Positions 33,401 to 43,005 of a DNA stretch of 64,000 nucleotides are shown here, piece by piece. The translations under genes were made by a program, and so were the position numbers. Position 1 is the first letter of the stretch. Every line of letters starts with the position of its first letter. The notes under the pieces were generated by a model that worked only from the letters and a program-made list of their open reading frames with translations, was not told the origin of the DNA and made no database searches. The stretch comes from JAHBVH01 sp034432375 (lineage in GTDB: Bacteria; Chloroflexota; Anaerolineae; Caldilineales; Caldilineaceae): contig DAOUCA010000064.1 in the NCBI GenBank assembly GCA_034432375.1, positions 124,001 through 188,000 of the forward strand, given 5' to 3'.

Positions 33401-34558
33401 ATGGCTTATAATTTTGATGAACCCGTTGTGCGCGCCGGGTCTGACAGCGGCAAATGGCGCAATTATGGCAGCGATGTGATCCCGATGTGGGTTGCCGATA
33501 TGGACTTTCGCTCGCCAGAGCCGATCCTCAATGCCATCCATGCTCGCGTCGATCATGGTGTCTTTGGCTATGGCGGAGAATCGCAACGGCTGCAAGAGGT
33601 GATTGCCGAACGGATGGCCACTTTGCACGGCTGGCCGATCAAGCCAGAGGATGTGGTGCTCATCCCGGGGCTTGTCTGTGGACTCAATGTCGTTAGCCGC
33701 GCGATTGGTACGCCTGGTGATGGCGTCGTGGTCAGTACGCCCGTCTATCCCCCATTTTTGAGTGCACCAGTCAACCAGGATCGCGTCTTGCAGACGGCGT
33801 CGTTGGCCTTGCAAACCGATGGGCAGAAGATGCACTATGCCATGGACTTGGGTGCCTTTGAAGCAGCCATTCAGGCCAATACGGAACTCTTCATTCTCTG
33901 CAATCCACACAATCCGGTAGGTCGTGCCTATACGAAGGCAGAATTGATGGGCATGGCGGAGATCTGTGCTCGCCACGATCTGGTAATCTGCTCCGATGAG
34001 ATCCATTGTGATCTCATGTTAGGTGGGACCAAGCATCTGCCGATTGCCGCCCTCGATCCAGAAATTGCGCAACGTACCATCACGCTAATCGCGCCCAGCA
34101 AAACCTTCAATGTGCCTGGGTTAGGCTGTAGCGCCGTGATTGTCCAGAACGCTGAGCTACGCCAGAAGGTAAACAAAGCCGCCAGTGGCATTGTGCCGCA
34201 TGTCAATGTGTTGGGGATCGCCGCGGGGATCGCTGCCTATACCGAGTGTCAGGATTGGCTGGATGGCTTGACTGCCTACTTAACCGCCAATCGCGACTTT
34301 GTCGTTGACTTTGTCACCAAGCATATGCCACGCGTACGAGTTACCGCGCCAGAAGCAACCTACCTGGCCTGGCTTGACTGCAACGATGCCGGATTGGAAG
34401 GCAATCCTTATGACTTTTTCCTCAAAGAAGCCAAGGTTGCGCTCAATGATGGTGCTCGCTTTGGCGATGAAGGGAAAAACTTTGTGCGCCTCAACTTTGG
34501 GACCACGCGCGCGTTGTTGGAAGAAGGCTTGACGCGCATGCGCGACGCAATGGACTAA
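33401..34558 (+). CDS. MalY/PatB family PLP aminotransferase (cystathionine beta-lyase type)
   Basis: The ATG follows CTAGGAGA. The 385-residue protein has the MalY/PatB N-terminus (KWRNYGSDVIPMWVADMDFRSPEPILNAI, HGVFGY), the LCNPHNPVGRAYTKAEL segment, Asp in CSDEIHCDL, and the PLP lysine in APSKTFNVPGL. Members cleave cystathionine or cysteine C-S bonds and may also act as regulators. It stands alone; a pair of ACGCAACACG repeats lies just upstream (33368-33387) and a palindrome follows. Confidence 0.9.
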   Translation: MAYNFDEPVVRAGSDSGKWRNYGSDVIPMWVADMDFRSPEPILNAIHARVDHGVFGYGGESQRLQEVIAERMATLHGWPIKPEDVVLIPGLVCGLNVVSRAIGTPGDGVVVSTPVYPPFLSAPVNQDRVLQTASLALQTDGQKMHYAMDLGAFEAAIQANTELFILCNPHNPVGRAYTKAELMGMAEICARHDLVICSDEIHCDLMLGGTKHLPIAALDPEIAQRTITLIAPSKTFNVPGLGCSAVIVQNAELRQKVNKAASGIVPHVNVLGIAAGIAAYTECQDWLDGLTAYLTANRDFVVDFVTKHMPRVRVTAPEATYLAWLDCNDAGLEGNPYDFFLKEAKVALNDGARFGDEGKNFVRLNFGTTRALLEEGLTRMRDAMD

Positions 34559-34563
34559 GCTTG

Positions 34564-34666
34564 ATTCACCCTACCCCTCCCAACTCCCCCGCGAGCAAGG
34601 GAGGAGCGTTTCTCCCCTCCTTGATGTCGGGGAGAGGCCCAGAGGGCTCCCGGGGGTGGGGTGAAT
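34564..34666. repeat. Inverted-repeat element ATTCACCC..GGGTGAAT
   Basis: 34564-34578 (ATTCACCCTACCCCT) matches the reverse complement of 34652-34666 at 13 of 15 positions. The inside is C/G-rich (AAGGGAGGAGCG, CTCCCCTCCTTG) and can pair further. It lies 5 nt after the aminotransferase and may act as its terminator. The remaining gap to 35168 holds no supported gene. Confidence 0.6.
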
Positions 34667-35073
34667 TGGTACGCAAGCAGCAGGTTATTTCATGTTCTAG
34701 ACCGTTACCCCACGGGCAATGACCCAATGCAACGTAGCCACTTCATCGCCTTTTGAAATTGCCTGACGAAAGACCTTCATCTACACCATGAGTCGCGGCG
34801 GCACAAAATACTGCCGAACATCGTTCAGCAAATGGTAGTCGGTTTGTTGGTCGACAGTTTGTTAACGAAATTATTCAGCGCAGCACCACGTTTTTCTGGT
34901 TTATTCTAGAAGATGAACCGCCACACCCGATCACTTTGATGGGTCTCTCCGCTGTAATTCCTCGATACCCTGCCCTTCGTAACAGTGAACCTGTTGCTCC
35001 CCTGCGGCAAAATACCGACGTGGTACAACTTAAGCAAGTCCACTAAACGCTGCTTATCCTACGCAATTGGCTA

Positions 35074-35102
35074 TTGACAGCAGTGTCTATTTTCGGTTGA
35101 AT
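35074..35102 (+). promoter_or_regulatory. Candidate promoter of the GAF kinase cluster
   Basis: TTGACA at 35074-35079 is followed after 17 nt by TTGAAT at 35097-35102 (4 of 6 to the -10 consensus). It lies inside the longest possible frame of the kinase, which supports the downstream start at 35157/35169. Confidence 0.4.
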
Positions 35103-35168
35103 AGTAGAGGCAGACTACCCTATCGCAATCAACCTACGCAGCCACAATCGCCGGAGATGGAGCCATCT

Positions 35169-38100
35169 ATGCAATCAAGCCCCCACATACCTTTGGTTTC
35201 TGGATTGAGCAACGGTACATCGTTATCAACAAATGGCTCGGATGAACATCCCATAGCTAGCCCATCTAGCAATCACGGCTTTTTGCAACAACTCGGCCAA
35301 CAACTGATGGCGACATGGCATGCCTCCCAGCCGGAACGCACGGTTGAGGAGATTCTGGACCAGCATCTACAGCAGATTAATCAATGGTTTCCCGATCAGG
35401 TTGCACTTGCCACCGTCTATATCTATCGAGAAACTGGCCTGCTCTATCTTGAACGTATGAGCGGCCCTTTGCAGAGTCGAATTCTGACCCGTACCTCGCA
35501 CCCAAAAGGGGCAGCGGCGCGCATCGTCCAACACAAGCGACCGATCTTTGTTGGCAACACCCGCGATTGGCCCGCCAACATTCCGCCGATTCCCGACCAC
35601 ATTGCCAACAACGCTGAGATCCGTGCCTATTTTAGTCTGCCCTTGCTAATTGGGCTGGCCGAACGGGAAGAGGTCATCGGGGCCATCTTGGTTTCGCTCA
35701 CCGAGCCGCAACAGTTCCCAATGCACTGGCAAGAAGCGACCTGGCAGTGGGCACAGCAAGCGGCGCTGTTGATCCAGAATGCGCGCGTCATCCGGCGCCG
35801 GCGCCGGGAAGAACAAGCCTTTGCCGCCATCTCGACCTCGGCAACCGCCGCCGATCCAGATGAAGTGGCAACCGTGATCGCGGAGCAAGTGCGCGATCTG
35901 ACCAAAAGCGCCTTTGTCACCATCCTGGGATATGACAGTGTGCGCCATGTGTTAGCGGCACGCGGGATGGCGATCTTTGGCAATGAACGGCGCGCCAGTC
36001 TCATCGAGTTGGAGCTGACAAAACGGAGCATCAACGCCTATGTCTTTACGAACCGTCATGCACACTATGCGCCGAACGTCCAAATCGATCCATACTATAG
36101 GATTTACGCCGGATGGGACGAAGAGATGGAAGCCGCCTTTTGCGTACCGCTAATCGTTCAAGATCAGGTCATTGGCACCATTTATATCACCAGCAAATTG
36201 CGTGACGGCATCGCCACCGATGACCGAACCTTTCTACAGAAGTTGGCACCCCATGCCGCCGTTGCGCTCCATCTCGCCACGCTCATGGCCGAAGAGCGCA
36301 AGCAACGGAGCTTGCAGAGCGAAGAAGTGTTGGTGCTCAACAAAGTAAAAAAGTTTCAAGCCGACATTGTCGACATTCTGCCGGTTGAGGATCAGATGCG
36401 CCAAATTCGCTTGGGGCTGGATGCGCTTGGCCTAAACACCGATGGCTTTTTGATTGCCACCTATGAGCAGGCCACGGCGATGATTCGCTTTCCCAAAGTG
36501 CGCGAGCATGGTAAAGGCATCGGTCTCAACCAGAAAGTGCCAGGCATGCGCTATGGACCAAGACGGTTGGGGGAACGGCTTGACCTGGTCGATTATGTAT
36601 TGAAGAGCGAGCGAACCTTGCTCGTAGAAGATTTCGCCGTGTGGCCCCAGCATGCGCAGATCGCAGCCATCTACCGCGATGACATCCGTTCTTGTTTGGC
36701 CATTCCCTTGCGCCGCAGCAGTCGCATCATCGGCGTATTGGCCTTGCGCGACGAGCGCCCCACCCGTTTTTCACCTGCCGATCAGCGTTTGCTCGAGGCG
36801 ATTAGCGATGAAATTGCGATTGTTATCGACAATGCCCAAAAGTACGACGCCGTGCTCACAGCCTTGCAACAGAGTGTGCGCGAACTCCACGCCGTTAGCG
36901 CCTTTCAGCAGAATATTAGCAACATCGCCATCGACAATGACGAAGATCTGCACGGGGCAGAGATCGTGGACATTGACCCAGCGTTAATGCTACCTAGCAT
37001 TGAAGAGCGGGAATTACAGAATATCTATGAACAAGCCTACACCGCCATGGCCGATGTGGGGTTGGAGACGGGCAGCATGTATATTGCGCTCTATGATGAG
37101 CAGAGCAAAACGATCAATCTCCCCTTGATCTACGAAGATGAACAGCCGGTGAATGTGCAGAGCCGCCAAGCGTACAATCCGCGCCGGCTCGGTGACTATC
37201 CGAATCTGATTGAGTGGATCCTGGAACATCGCCAACCGCTGCGCTTTGCCACGCGACAAGCGCTCGAAAGCTGGGGCGCAGAGCGGGGCGATGCCTTCCA
37301 CCTACCGGAGCGCTCGCGCAGTTGGATCGGTGCCCCCATGATCGCCCGCAACCAACTAATCGGCGTGCTCGTGTTGCGCGACCTGGAACGGGACAATGTC
37401 TTTAGCGAGGTACACAGCCAACTTCTGCAAACCATTGCCGGGCAGGCGGCGATTGTGATCGACAACGCGCGCCTCTATGAACGGGCACGGCGGGCGGTAC
37501 GGCAGCTCCATGCACTCTATCAAGCGGGCCAGAGCATTGCCGCGGCGGGTCTGGCTCTAGACGATGTGCTCCACGCCATTTTGCAACAGGCGGTTGCTGT
37601 CACCGGTGGATACTTTGCAACATTACGCCTTGTGTCCCGCCCCCAGTCAGCCGCAGCGGGGGAGTCTCTAGAATTAGTTGCCGTTTGGCCACCGGAACGC
37701 CGTGCACAGATCGGCGGGCATTTTGTCAAAATGCCGATCAATGGACCAGGGATTGTCCCGTTGGCCTTTCGTCAAAATCGCTACCAGCTCGTTCCAGATG
37801 TGCGGACCAATCCACACTTTGTCGATCTGACGGGGGAGTCACAGTCGGAGATGGCAGTTGTCTTGCGTCAATCGGGAATTGCCGGCAAGACGCCTATCGG
37901 TGTGCTCAATGTGGAACATCGGGAGTGCAACGGATTGACCAAAGAGGATCACGCCGGTGTCTTGGTGGGGTTGACCAATCTTGCGGCACTGGCGATTAAC
38001 AACGCACAACAGGCCAGCGAACTGGAACAGGTGCGCAACGATGCCATTGTCAACGAAACCGTGGCGTGGATGGGAATCTTTGCCGCCGAAAGCCAGCATA

Positions 38101-38792
38101 CAATGGCCCAGAAGATTAGCAGCATGCGCTACTGTCTCGACAGCCTCCACGCCTGGAGCAACGAATTGCCCGATGCACAGCGGGAGTTGCTCTTTGAGAT
38201 CACCGAGGATCTGGGCAAGATTGTCAACGAGATCCAAGCCATCCGTCCACCAGGGACGATCGAGCTACGCGCCGACATACCGACCACCGTCGATGTTGAG
38301 TTACGTCAGAGCGTTCTGACATGGTGTGAGGAGCATAATCAACGGGTCGCCAAGCCGATTGACGTGACATTCGATCTGCAATGCGCCGCACAGCAGATCC
38401 GTGTCCCGGCGCGGATTCTACGGATCGCGACCGAAAAGCTTGTTCACAATGCCTTCAAAGCGATGGCCAGTGGGGGCTGTTTAACCGTACGCAGTCGCGC
38501 GATGGGAGGACAAATCCACATTGAGATTGCAGATACTGGACCGGGAATTCCGCACTTTGCGCGCAATGACTTTCTCAAACGCCCGATCCAACGGCCCCAC
38601 GATGATGGACGCCCGGGCAGTGGACATCAGGGCAATGGACATCAAGGCAGTGGGATGGGTGCATTGATGGCACGGATTGTGGCCCGCCGCCATCAGGGCG
38701 ATTTACTTTTAGTCGAGTCAACGGACGTAGGCACGACCTTACGTCTCTCCTTTCCGCTGGCCAATCCACCAACAAACGGTGAATTGCGATGA
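35169..38792 (+). CDS. Sensor histidine kinase with five GAF domains
   Basis: The start is placed at ATG 35169, with GGAG 6 nt upstream; ATG 35157 is an alternative, and the TTG at 35067 lies before a likely promoter. The chain of about 1207 residues is soluble. Five GAF-like domains lie at about 40-190, 205-370, 405-560, 612-770 and 780-950 (repeated endings such as AIVIDNAQKYDAV and AALAINNAQQASE). A dimerisation helix pair holds SQHTMAQKI (His near 976, not followed by the usual Glu/Asp). A HATPase domain has LVHNAFKAM, ADTGPGIPHF and GMGALMA (about 1087-1165). It should sense cytoplasmic ligands or redox and phosphorylate a partner, probably the receiver encoded next, whose start overlaps by 4 nt (ATGA). 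Confidence 0.85.
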   Translation: MQSSPHIPLVSGLSNGTSLSTNGSDEHPIASPSSNHGFLQQLGQQLMATWHASQPERTVEEILDQHLQQINQWFPDQVALATVYIYRETGLLYLERMSGPLQSRILTRTSHPKGAAARIVQHKRPIFVGNTRDWPANIPPIPDHIANNAEIRAYFSLPLLIGLAEREEVIGAILVSLTEPQQFPMHWQEATWQWAQQAALLIQNARVIRRRRREEQAFAAISTSATAADPDEVATVIAEQVRDLTKSAFVTILGYDSVRHVLAARGMAIFGNERRASLIELELTKRSINAYVFTNRHAHYAPNVQIDPYYRIYAGWDEEMEAAFCVPLIVQDQVIGTIYITSKLRDGIATDDRTFLQKLAPHAAVALHLATLMAEERKQRSLQSEEVLVLNKVKKFQADIVDILPVEDQMRQIRLGLDALGLNTDGFLIATYEQATAMIRFPKVREHGKGIGLNQKVPGMRYGPRRLGERLDLVDYVLKSERTLLVEDFAVWPQHAQIAAIYRDDIRSCLAIPLRRSSRIIGVLALRDERPTRFSPADQRLLEAISDEIAIVIDNAQKYDAVLTALQQSVRELHAVSAFQQNISNIAIDNDEDLHGAEIVDIDPALMLPSIEERELQNIYEQAYTAMADVGLETGSMYIALYDEQSKTINLPLIYEDEQPVNVQSRQAYNPRRLGDYPNLIEWILEHRQPLRFATRQALESWGAERGDAFHLPERSRSWIGAPMIARNQLIGVLVLRDLERDNVFSEVHSQLLQTIAGQAAIVIDNARLYERARRAVRQLHALYQAGQSIAAAGLALDDVLHAILQQAVAVTGGYFATLRLVSRPQSAAAGESLELVAVWPPERRAQIGGHFVKMPINGPGIVPLAFRQNRYQLVPDVRTNPHFVDLTGESQSEMAVVLRQSGIAGKTPIGVLNVEHRECNGLTKEDHAGVLVGLTNLAALAINNAQQASELEQVRNDAIVNETVAWMGIFAAESQHTMAQKISSMRYCLDSLHAWSNELPDAQRELLFEITEDLGKIVNEIQAIRPPGTIELRADIPTTVDVELRQSVLTWCEEHNQRVAKPIDVTFDLQCAAQQIRVPARILRIATEKLVHNAFKAMASGGCLTVRSRAMGGQIHIEIADTGPGIPHFARNDFLKRPIQRPHDDGRPGSGHQGNGHQGSGMGALMARIVARRHQGDLLLVESTDVGTTLRLSFPLANPPTNGELR

Positions 38793-40390
38793 GTTCACCA
38801 ATGGGGCGTATCTTGTTAGTCGAAAATGACCCCGATCTGCTGCGCGCCGTTTCCCGCCGGCTACGTTTGGCCGGCTATGGGGTGATCCCCGCGGCCACAA
38901 TCGACGCGGCACAGGCGGCATTGCAGGCCGAGATTATCCATCTGGCGATTATTGACATCCGCGCCACCAACGACCGCAGCGAAAGCGATACCAGTGGCTT
39001 TACATTGGCGCGTGCCTTGCCAGAGGGAATTCCCTGTCTCTTTCACACGGCCCATGATACCAAGGAGTATATTCGTGAAGCACTGGGTCCTATTGGGGCA
39101 GAAGATATCATCGCCAAGGATGATCCGGACGCGCCGGCTAAATTAATCGCGCGGGTGCAGACGATGTTTGCCGAGAGCGTGGCGATCAACTTTGCGTTAC
39201 AGATCACCGGCACGGTGGCGCTTCACCAAATTGCAGCGACGATTGCCAACACGCTGCCGACAGAGGGGACGCAACCCAGCGGTGATGACATCGACCTCAT
39301 CCTGCGGCGGCTCTTCCCCAAAGCGATCTCTGTCGACCTGGCACCCCTGCTCTCCCCCGAGTTTCGCGAGAGCTATTCCTCCTCCGGTGCCGTGCTGCTG
39401 CGCGTTCACGAAGCGCGACCGGAAGGGCACCCCGTACCGATGGTCTTCAAGGTCGGTCCGGCTGCCGCCATTGCCGATGAAGCCGAACGCTATGGCGAGA
39501 TTCAACCCTTTCTCGGCGGGCAACTCCTGGCCAGACTTGAAGGCCAAGCCGCTTCCCGTCAAATTGGTGGGCTGCTCTATACCCTTGTCGGCGCGCAAGA
39601 TTGGGAATCGATCGGCTCCCTCGCGCGCCACCTGCATAGCGATGAGCCAGCCGCACTGCATCAACTGCTCACCCGCTTTTTGCAACAGACCTTTGGCGGG
39701 ATCTATCAGGAAGCGCAGCCAACGCCACTGGACGTAACGGCAGAATATACCGGCAAGCTTGGGCTAACAGTGGAGAAATTACGCACTGCCGCGGCGGGAT
39801 GGAAGCCCGAATTGCTAACCGCTGCCACGCTCTGCTTTGTCGAAGAGATCCACCCCCTGCCCAATCCTATTCTATGGGCGATCGAGGACGACCACTTCCG
39901 CAGTTGGGGTACTGTCGCCAGCCACACCGTCCTCTGTCACGGCGATCTGCACAGCCGCAACATCCTCGTTGATGGCGAAGGCCATTGCTGGCTGATTGAC
40001 TTTGGTCGATCGGGACGCAGCCACCTGCTGCGCGACTTTGTTGAGTTGGAGACCGATATTCGCCTCCAATTTGCGCCCGGGCAGCCGCCGGAGCAACTGC
40101 TGTTGTTTGAAGAGAGCCTGTTGGTCGGCACAAAATGGGAACAGCTACCATCTAACGCAACTGGAACGATACTTTTATCGCCGGCACTTCGCCGTGCCCA
40201 CCAACTGATCGCAACCGTGCGCGAAAATGCCAATGAGTTGACCGTTGGCCTTGCGCGGTGGGAAGAATATGAGCAAGCGCTCTTCTGGCATCTCTTAAAC
40301 GCGCTGCGTCTGCGCGTACTCGGAGAGGCGCAGAAGGAATACGCTTTATTGGCAGCGGCGATGTTGGGAGAAAGGTTGAGTGAAACATAA
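38789..40390 (+). CDS. Receiver domain fused to an APH-like phosphotransferase
   Basis: Residues 1-130 are a response-regulator receiver: ILLVENDPD with the acidic pair (Glu12/Asp14), phospho-acceptor Asp56 in AIIDIRA, and Lys in IIAKDDP. From about 180 to 530 a kinase-like domain of the aminoglycoside phosphotransferase fold appears, with the Brenner-type motif VLCHGDLHSRNILVD (catalytic Asp near 383) and the metal site LIDFGR (about 398). Usual receivers drive DNA-binding, cyclase or HisKA outputs; a phosphotransferase output is rare. It is coupled to the five-GAF kinase (ATGA overlap), so signal flow from kinase to receiver to phosphotransferase is proposed. The substrate could be the following STAND ATPase or a small molecule; this is unknown. 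Confidence 0.83.
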   Translation: MSSPMGRILLVENDPDLLRAVSRRLRLAGYGVIPAATIDAAQAALQAEIIHLAIIDIRATNDRSESDTSGFTLARALPEGIPCLFHTAHDTKEYIREALGPIGAEDIIAKDDPDAPAKLIARVQTMFAESVAINFALQITGTVALHQIAATIANTLPTEGTQPSGDDIDLILRRLFPKAISVDLAPLLSPEFRESYSSSGAVLLRVHEARPEGHPVPMVFKVGPAAAIADEAERYGEIQPFLGGQLLARLEGQAASRQIGGLLYTLVGAQDWESIGSLARHLHSDEPAALHQLLTRFLQQTFGGIYQEAQPTPLDVTAEYTGKLGLTVEKLRTAAAGWKPELLTAATLCFVEEIHPLPNPILWAIEDDHFRSWGTVASHTVLCHGDLHSRNILVDGEGHCWLIDFGRSGRSHLLRDFVELETDIRLQFAPGQPPEQLLLFEESLLVGTKWEQLPSNATGTILLSPALRRAHQLIATVRENANELTVGLARWEEYEQALFWHLLNALRLRVLGEAQKEYALLAAAMLGERLSET

Positions 40391-40523
40391 GATGCCATAA
40401 AGTTACCTCCTATCAATGTTGACAAACCAGCAGACATCCAGTATGTTGCAGATATTGTTGCACAATTGTTGCGACGAATGATTTTACAGAATGGACATTA
40501 ACGAACAGAGACAGGTGCTATCT

Positions 40524-41543
40524 ATGGCTACACCCCGCTACACCGCCACCTATCGCCAAAATGAGATCGGCCTCATCTGTAAGGCTGCGCAAGAGGGGCA
40601 GTCGCTCTGCCTGATGGGCATTGCCGGCACCGGCAAGTCAAATATCACCAACTTCCTGCATGTCGATCCCTATGCCTACAAAGCTCAGTACCTCGGCAAA
40701 GAGACCAGCTCGATCCACTTCCCCGTCATCGACGGCAATACGTGGGATGGCACGCAAGAGGGGCTCTGGAAGCAGCTTTTGGCCACGCTAACGGCGACGG
40801 TGGAGCATCTTGATCAGCCAGTATCCGATACTAAGATTACACAAATCTATGAAGATCAGAAGGTCTTTAGCGAACTGCGCCGGTGGGTCAATTGGCTCTG
40901 TCAACAGCACAACCAGAAGATCATGTTTATCCTGGATGATTTTGATCAGGTATTGCAACGCGGTCCCTTGGCAATGTTGGAGCAGCTTAACGCACTGCGC
41001 AGCGATGGCAACCGTGGCAAGCTCAGCTATCTGATTTTCACCAAGCGGCTGCCACATATTCTAGGGCAGAGCCATCCGTTGCAAGGTAGCTCCAAGTTCT
41101 ATGATCTCTTCAGCCATCACATCTATGCATTGGGGCTTTATAACCCCGAAGATGAGCACCAGATGTTACAGCACCTCAACGAGGGGGCTGGCAAACCGTT
41201 GCGCAGTCAGGAGTTGGCGGCGATCAAAACACTCGCCGGTGGTCATGCGCGGTTGCTAAAGATCATCTTCGAGCTTTGGCGCGCCAACCCACCGATGGAT
41301 GATACTGATCAAGTGAGTTATTTTCTTGGGAAGAATGATGTGCGCGAGGAGTGCAGCCGGATTCTCAAAGGGCTCCACCCCGATGAACAAGCGGTCGCCC
41401 GACGCGTAGTCGAGGGCAGCGATACCACGGAAGATGCCGATCTGATCGACCATCTTGTGCGGCGGGGCATGTTGCTGGACAACAAGACGCTGGTCTGGTT
41501 TAGCCCGCTCTTTAAGGCATATTTGGAACGCGACTCTGGGTAA
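40524..41543 (+). CDS. STAND-type AAA ATPase
   Basis: The start is placed at ATG 40524 because AGGTG lies 7 nt upstream; an in-frame ATG at 40491 lacks a site. The protein of 339 residues begins with ATPRYTATYRQNEIGLICKAA, then Walker A GIAGTGKS (about 32-39), Walker B in IMFILDDFDQV (about 140) and an LIFTKRLP sensor-type strand. It ends with a winged-helix-like part (LVRRGMLLDNKTLVWFSPLFKAYLE). No effector or repeat domain is attached. It lies 133 nt after the receiver-phosphotransferase gene, in the same direction. It is probably a signalling ATPase in this cluster; the output is unknown. Confidence 0.8.
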   Translation: MATPRYTATYRQNEIGLICKAAQEGQSLCLMGIAGTGKSNITNFLHVDPYAYKAQYLGKETSSIHFPVIDGNTWDGTQEGLWKQLLATLTATVEHLDQPVSDTKITQIYEDQKVFSELRRWVNWLCQQHNQKIMFILDDFDQVLQRGPLAMLEQLNALRSDGNRGKLSYLIFTKRLPHILGQSHPLQGSSKFYDLFSHHIYALGLYNPEDEHQMLQHLNEGAGKPLRSQELAAIKTLAGGHARLLKIIFELWRANPPMDDTDQVSYFLGKNDVREECSRILKGLHPDEQAVARRVVEGSDTTEDADLIDHLVRRGMLLDNKTLVWFSPLFKAYLERDSG

Positions 41544-41710
41544 GGTGATTTAGGATAGTGCCGGTTGAGTAGGCTGGGCAGTATCCAGCCGTATCGAAAC
41601 CAAACGGGTCGACTCGCGCACGCTGGTTTCGTGCCCAAGGGTACCCGGCTGCGCACTCCACCGCCGTTCTCTATCATGAATCGTTACAACGAGCATTATC
41701 CACTTCCCCT

Positions 41711-41743
41711 GTTGCGTATTGCGTGTACTGACACTGAATCTTG
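41711..41743 (+). repeat. Dispersed 33-bp repeat
   Basis: GTTGCGTATTGCGTGTACTG with ACACTGAATCTTG, 30 of 33 identical to 24399-24431. It lies in the gap between the STAND gene and the SPFH gene. Small inverted repeats (GGCTGG/CCAGCC near 41572-41590, CGAAACC/GGTTTCG near 41596-41630) are also in this gap. Confidence 0.6.
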
Positions 41744-41804
41744 GTGAGTGGATCGATTATGGGCGATGCGGAACCGTCCAAGAAAGCTTGCAAAGGAGAT
41801 AATG

Positions 41805-42797
41805 ATGGAATTCTTACTGGGATTATTTGCACTGTTGGCCGTTGCATTGGTGATCTATTTTATTTTGTATTCGGTCTTTGGGTTGCGCTTCCAAGTGGTG
41901 CCAGAAGAGAAACGGATTGTGATCTATCGGCTGGGCAAGTTTAACCGCATTGCCGGCCCCGGTGTCGTCACAACCTGGAGTATTGACACGATTGAACGCG
42001 AGATTAACGCCCGCAACGAGCCCCATAATCTACGCGTCGAAAATTTATTTATGAAGGGCATCTCTTTTGGCTACACGCTCAACATGTGGCTGCGGATCGA
42101 CCCGGTGGGGATTGCCGGCACCGATCGCGAGCAGTTGCGTGAGCTTGCCCTCTTTAGCGACCGCGAGCGCGAACAGCAGATCTCGGTAAAATTGCGCGAA
42201 GCAATCGTGCGGGTGGCCGCACGGATCGAAAATGGCTACAAGCTCCGCAAAGACGCACTGCTTTTTGAGAAGCTGCTGCCGATCTTGCCTGGCTTGCCCC
42301 TCTGCGATCAATTACTTGACGATCTGAAACGCGAGTTGCAAGAGACGTTGCCAAGCATCGGCGTTAAGCTCACCGATAGTCAACCGATTGCCATTTCGGC
42401 CCTACATCTAAGCCCGGCGATCCTCACCGGCTTCAAACAAGGTCACCTGGCTACGCTCTTGCGCGAACAGTTTCCCGATCTGCCGTCGGAACGGATTTTG
42501 CGCACCGTGGGCACGATTGACGGGATTGATCTGCAAGAGCAGCGGGTGATCTTGGATGGCAACAGCCAGATGAAGGCGGCGATGGATTTCCGCCAGGGGG
42601 AACATGGGGTCGAGTCGCGCTTGAAGACTTATCTGACGCCGGGAGAGGGGGCGAAGGAGGAAGGGACGATGGAGCAACGTAGACGGGGCGTCGTCGCCAC
42701 AACAGCTACACCAGAGGTGGAGAAGTTAGGGCAAGGTGATTTACAAGTATTGAAAGTGGTGCCACCTTATCAGAGAGCGCAGTTGGCAACCGCGTAG
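41805..42797 (+). CDS. Slipin-like SPFH/band-7 membrane protein
   Basis: The start is placed at ATG 41805 because AAAGGAG lies 6 nt upstream; ATG 41802 is adjacent, and a GTG at 41748 would add an unrelated basic segment. An N-terminal membrane helix (MEFLLGLFALLAVALVIYFILYSVFG) is followed by the SPFH domain (FQVVPEEKRIVIYRLGKFNRIAGPGVV, then LRIDPVGIAGTDREQLRELALFSDRE) of stomatin/slipin type, with a C-terminal helical part to about 330. Such proteins form rings at the cytoplasmic membrane. It follows the STAND gene and precedes the large membrane STAND protein, so it may scaffold them. Two terminator-like hairpins follow. Confidence 0.82.
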   Translation: MEFLLGLFALLAVALVIYFILYSVFGLRFQVVPEEKRIVIYRLGKFNRIAGPGVVTTWSIDTIEREINARNEPHNLRVENLFMKGISFGYTLNMWLRIDPVGIAGTDREQLRELALFSDREREQQISVKLREAIVRVAARIENGYKLRKDALLFEKLLPILPGLPLCDQLLDDLKRELQETLPSIGVKLTDSQPIAISALHLSPAILTGFKQGHLATLLREQFPDLPSERILRTVGTIDGIDLQEQRVILDGNSQMKAAMDFRQGEHGVESRLKTYLTPGEGAKEEGTMEQRRRGVVATTATPEVEKLGQGDLQVLKVVPPYQRAQLATA

Positions 42798-42859
42798 TAG
42801 GAAGTTGCGCAGCTTACGCCCTTAGAAGTCTTCGTACAATCAATCGTTGCCATTGAATG

Positions 42860-42897
42860 AAAGTGCGAGTTTCTGTGATGAAAAACTCGCACTTTTT
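42860..42897 (+). terminator. Rho-independent terminator after the SPFH gene
   Basis: AAAGTGCGAGTTT (42860-42872) pairs perfectly with AAACTCGCACTTT (42883-42895), followed by TT. The A-stretch before and T-stretch after could make it work on both strands. Confidence 0.75.
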
Positions 42898-42924
42898 CAA
42901 TCATCCCATCTATACTCTGCTCTG

Positions 42925-42970
42925 ATTGAGAACCGGAGTTTTTGCTGGGGTAGAAACTCCGGTTCTCAAT
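42925..42970. terminator. 17-bp perfect palindrome
   Basis: ATTGAGAACCGGAGTTT (42925-42941) is the exact reverse complement of 42954-42970, with a 12-nt loop. There is no T-tract. It may be a second terminator or a palindromic repeat unit. It lies 35 nt before the start of the large STAND gene. Confidence 0.55.
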
Positions 42971-43005
42971 TCAACCGCAGTATAGCTTTCGCCTCCCATT
43001 AATTT

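Noticed and set aside
34698..34781. Minus-strand 27-codon frame starting MKVFRQAISKGDEV
   Set aside because: It looks somewhat protein-like, but is too short, has in-frame stops around it and could not be linked to any family.
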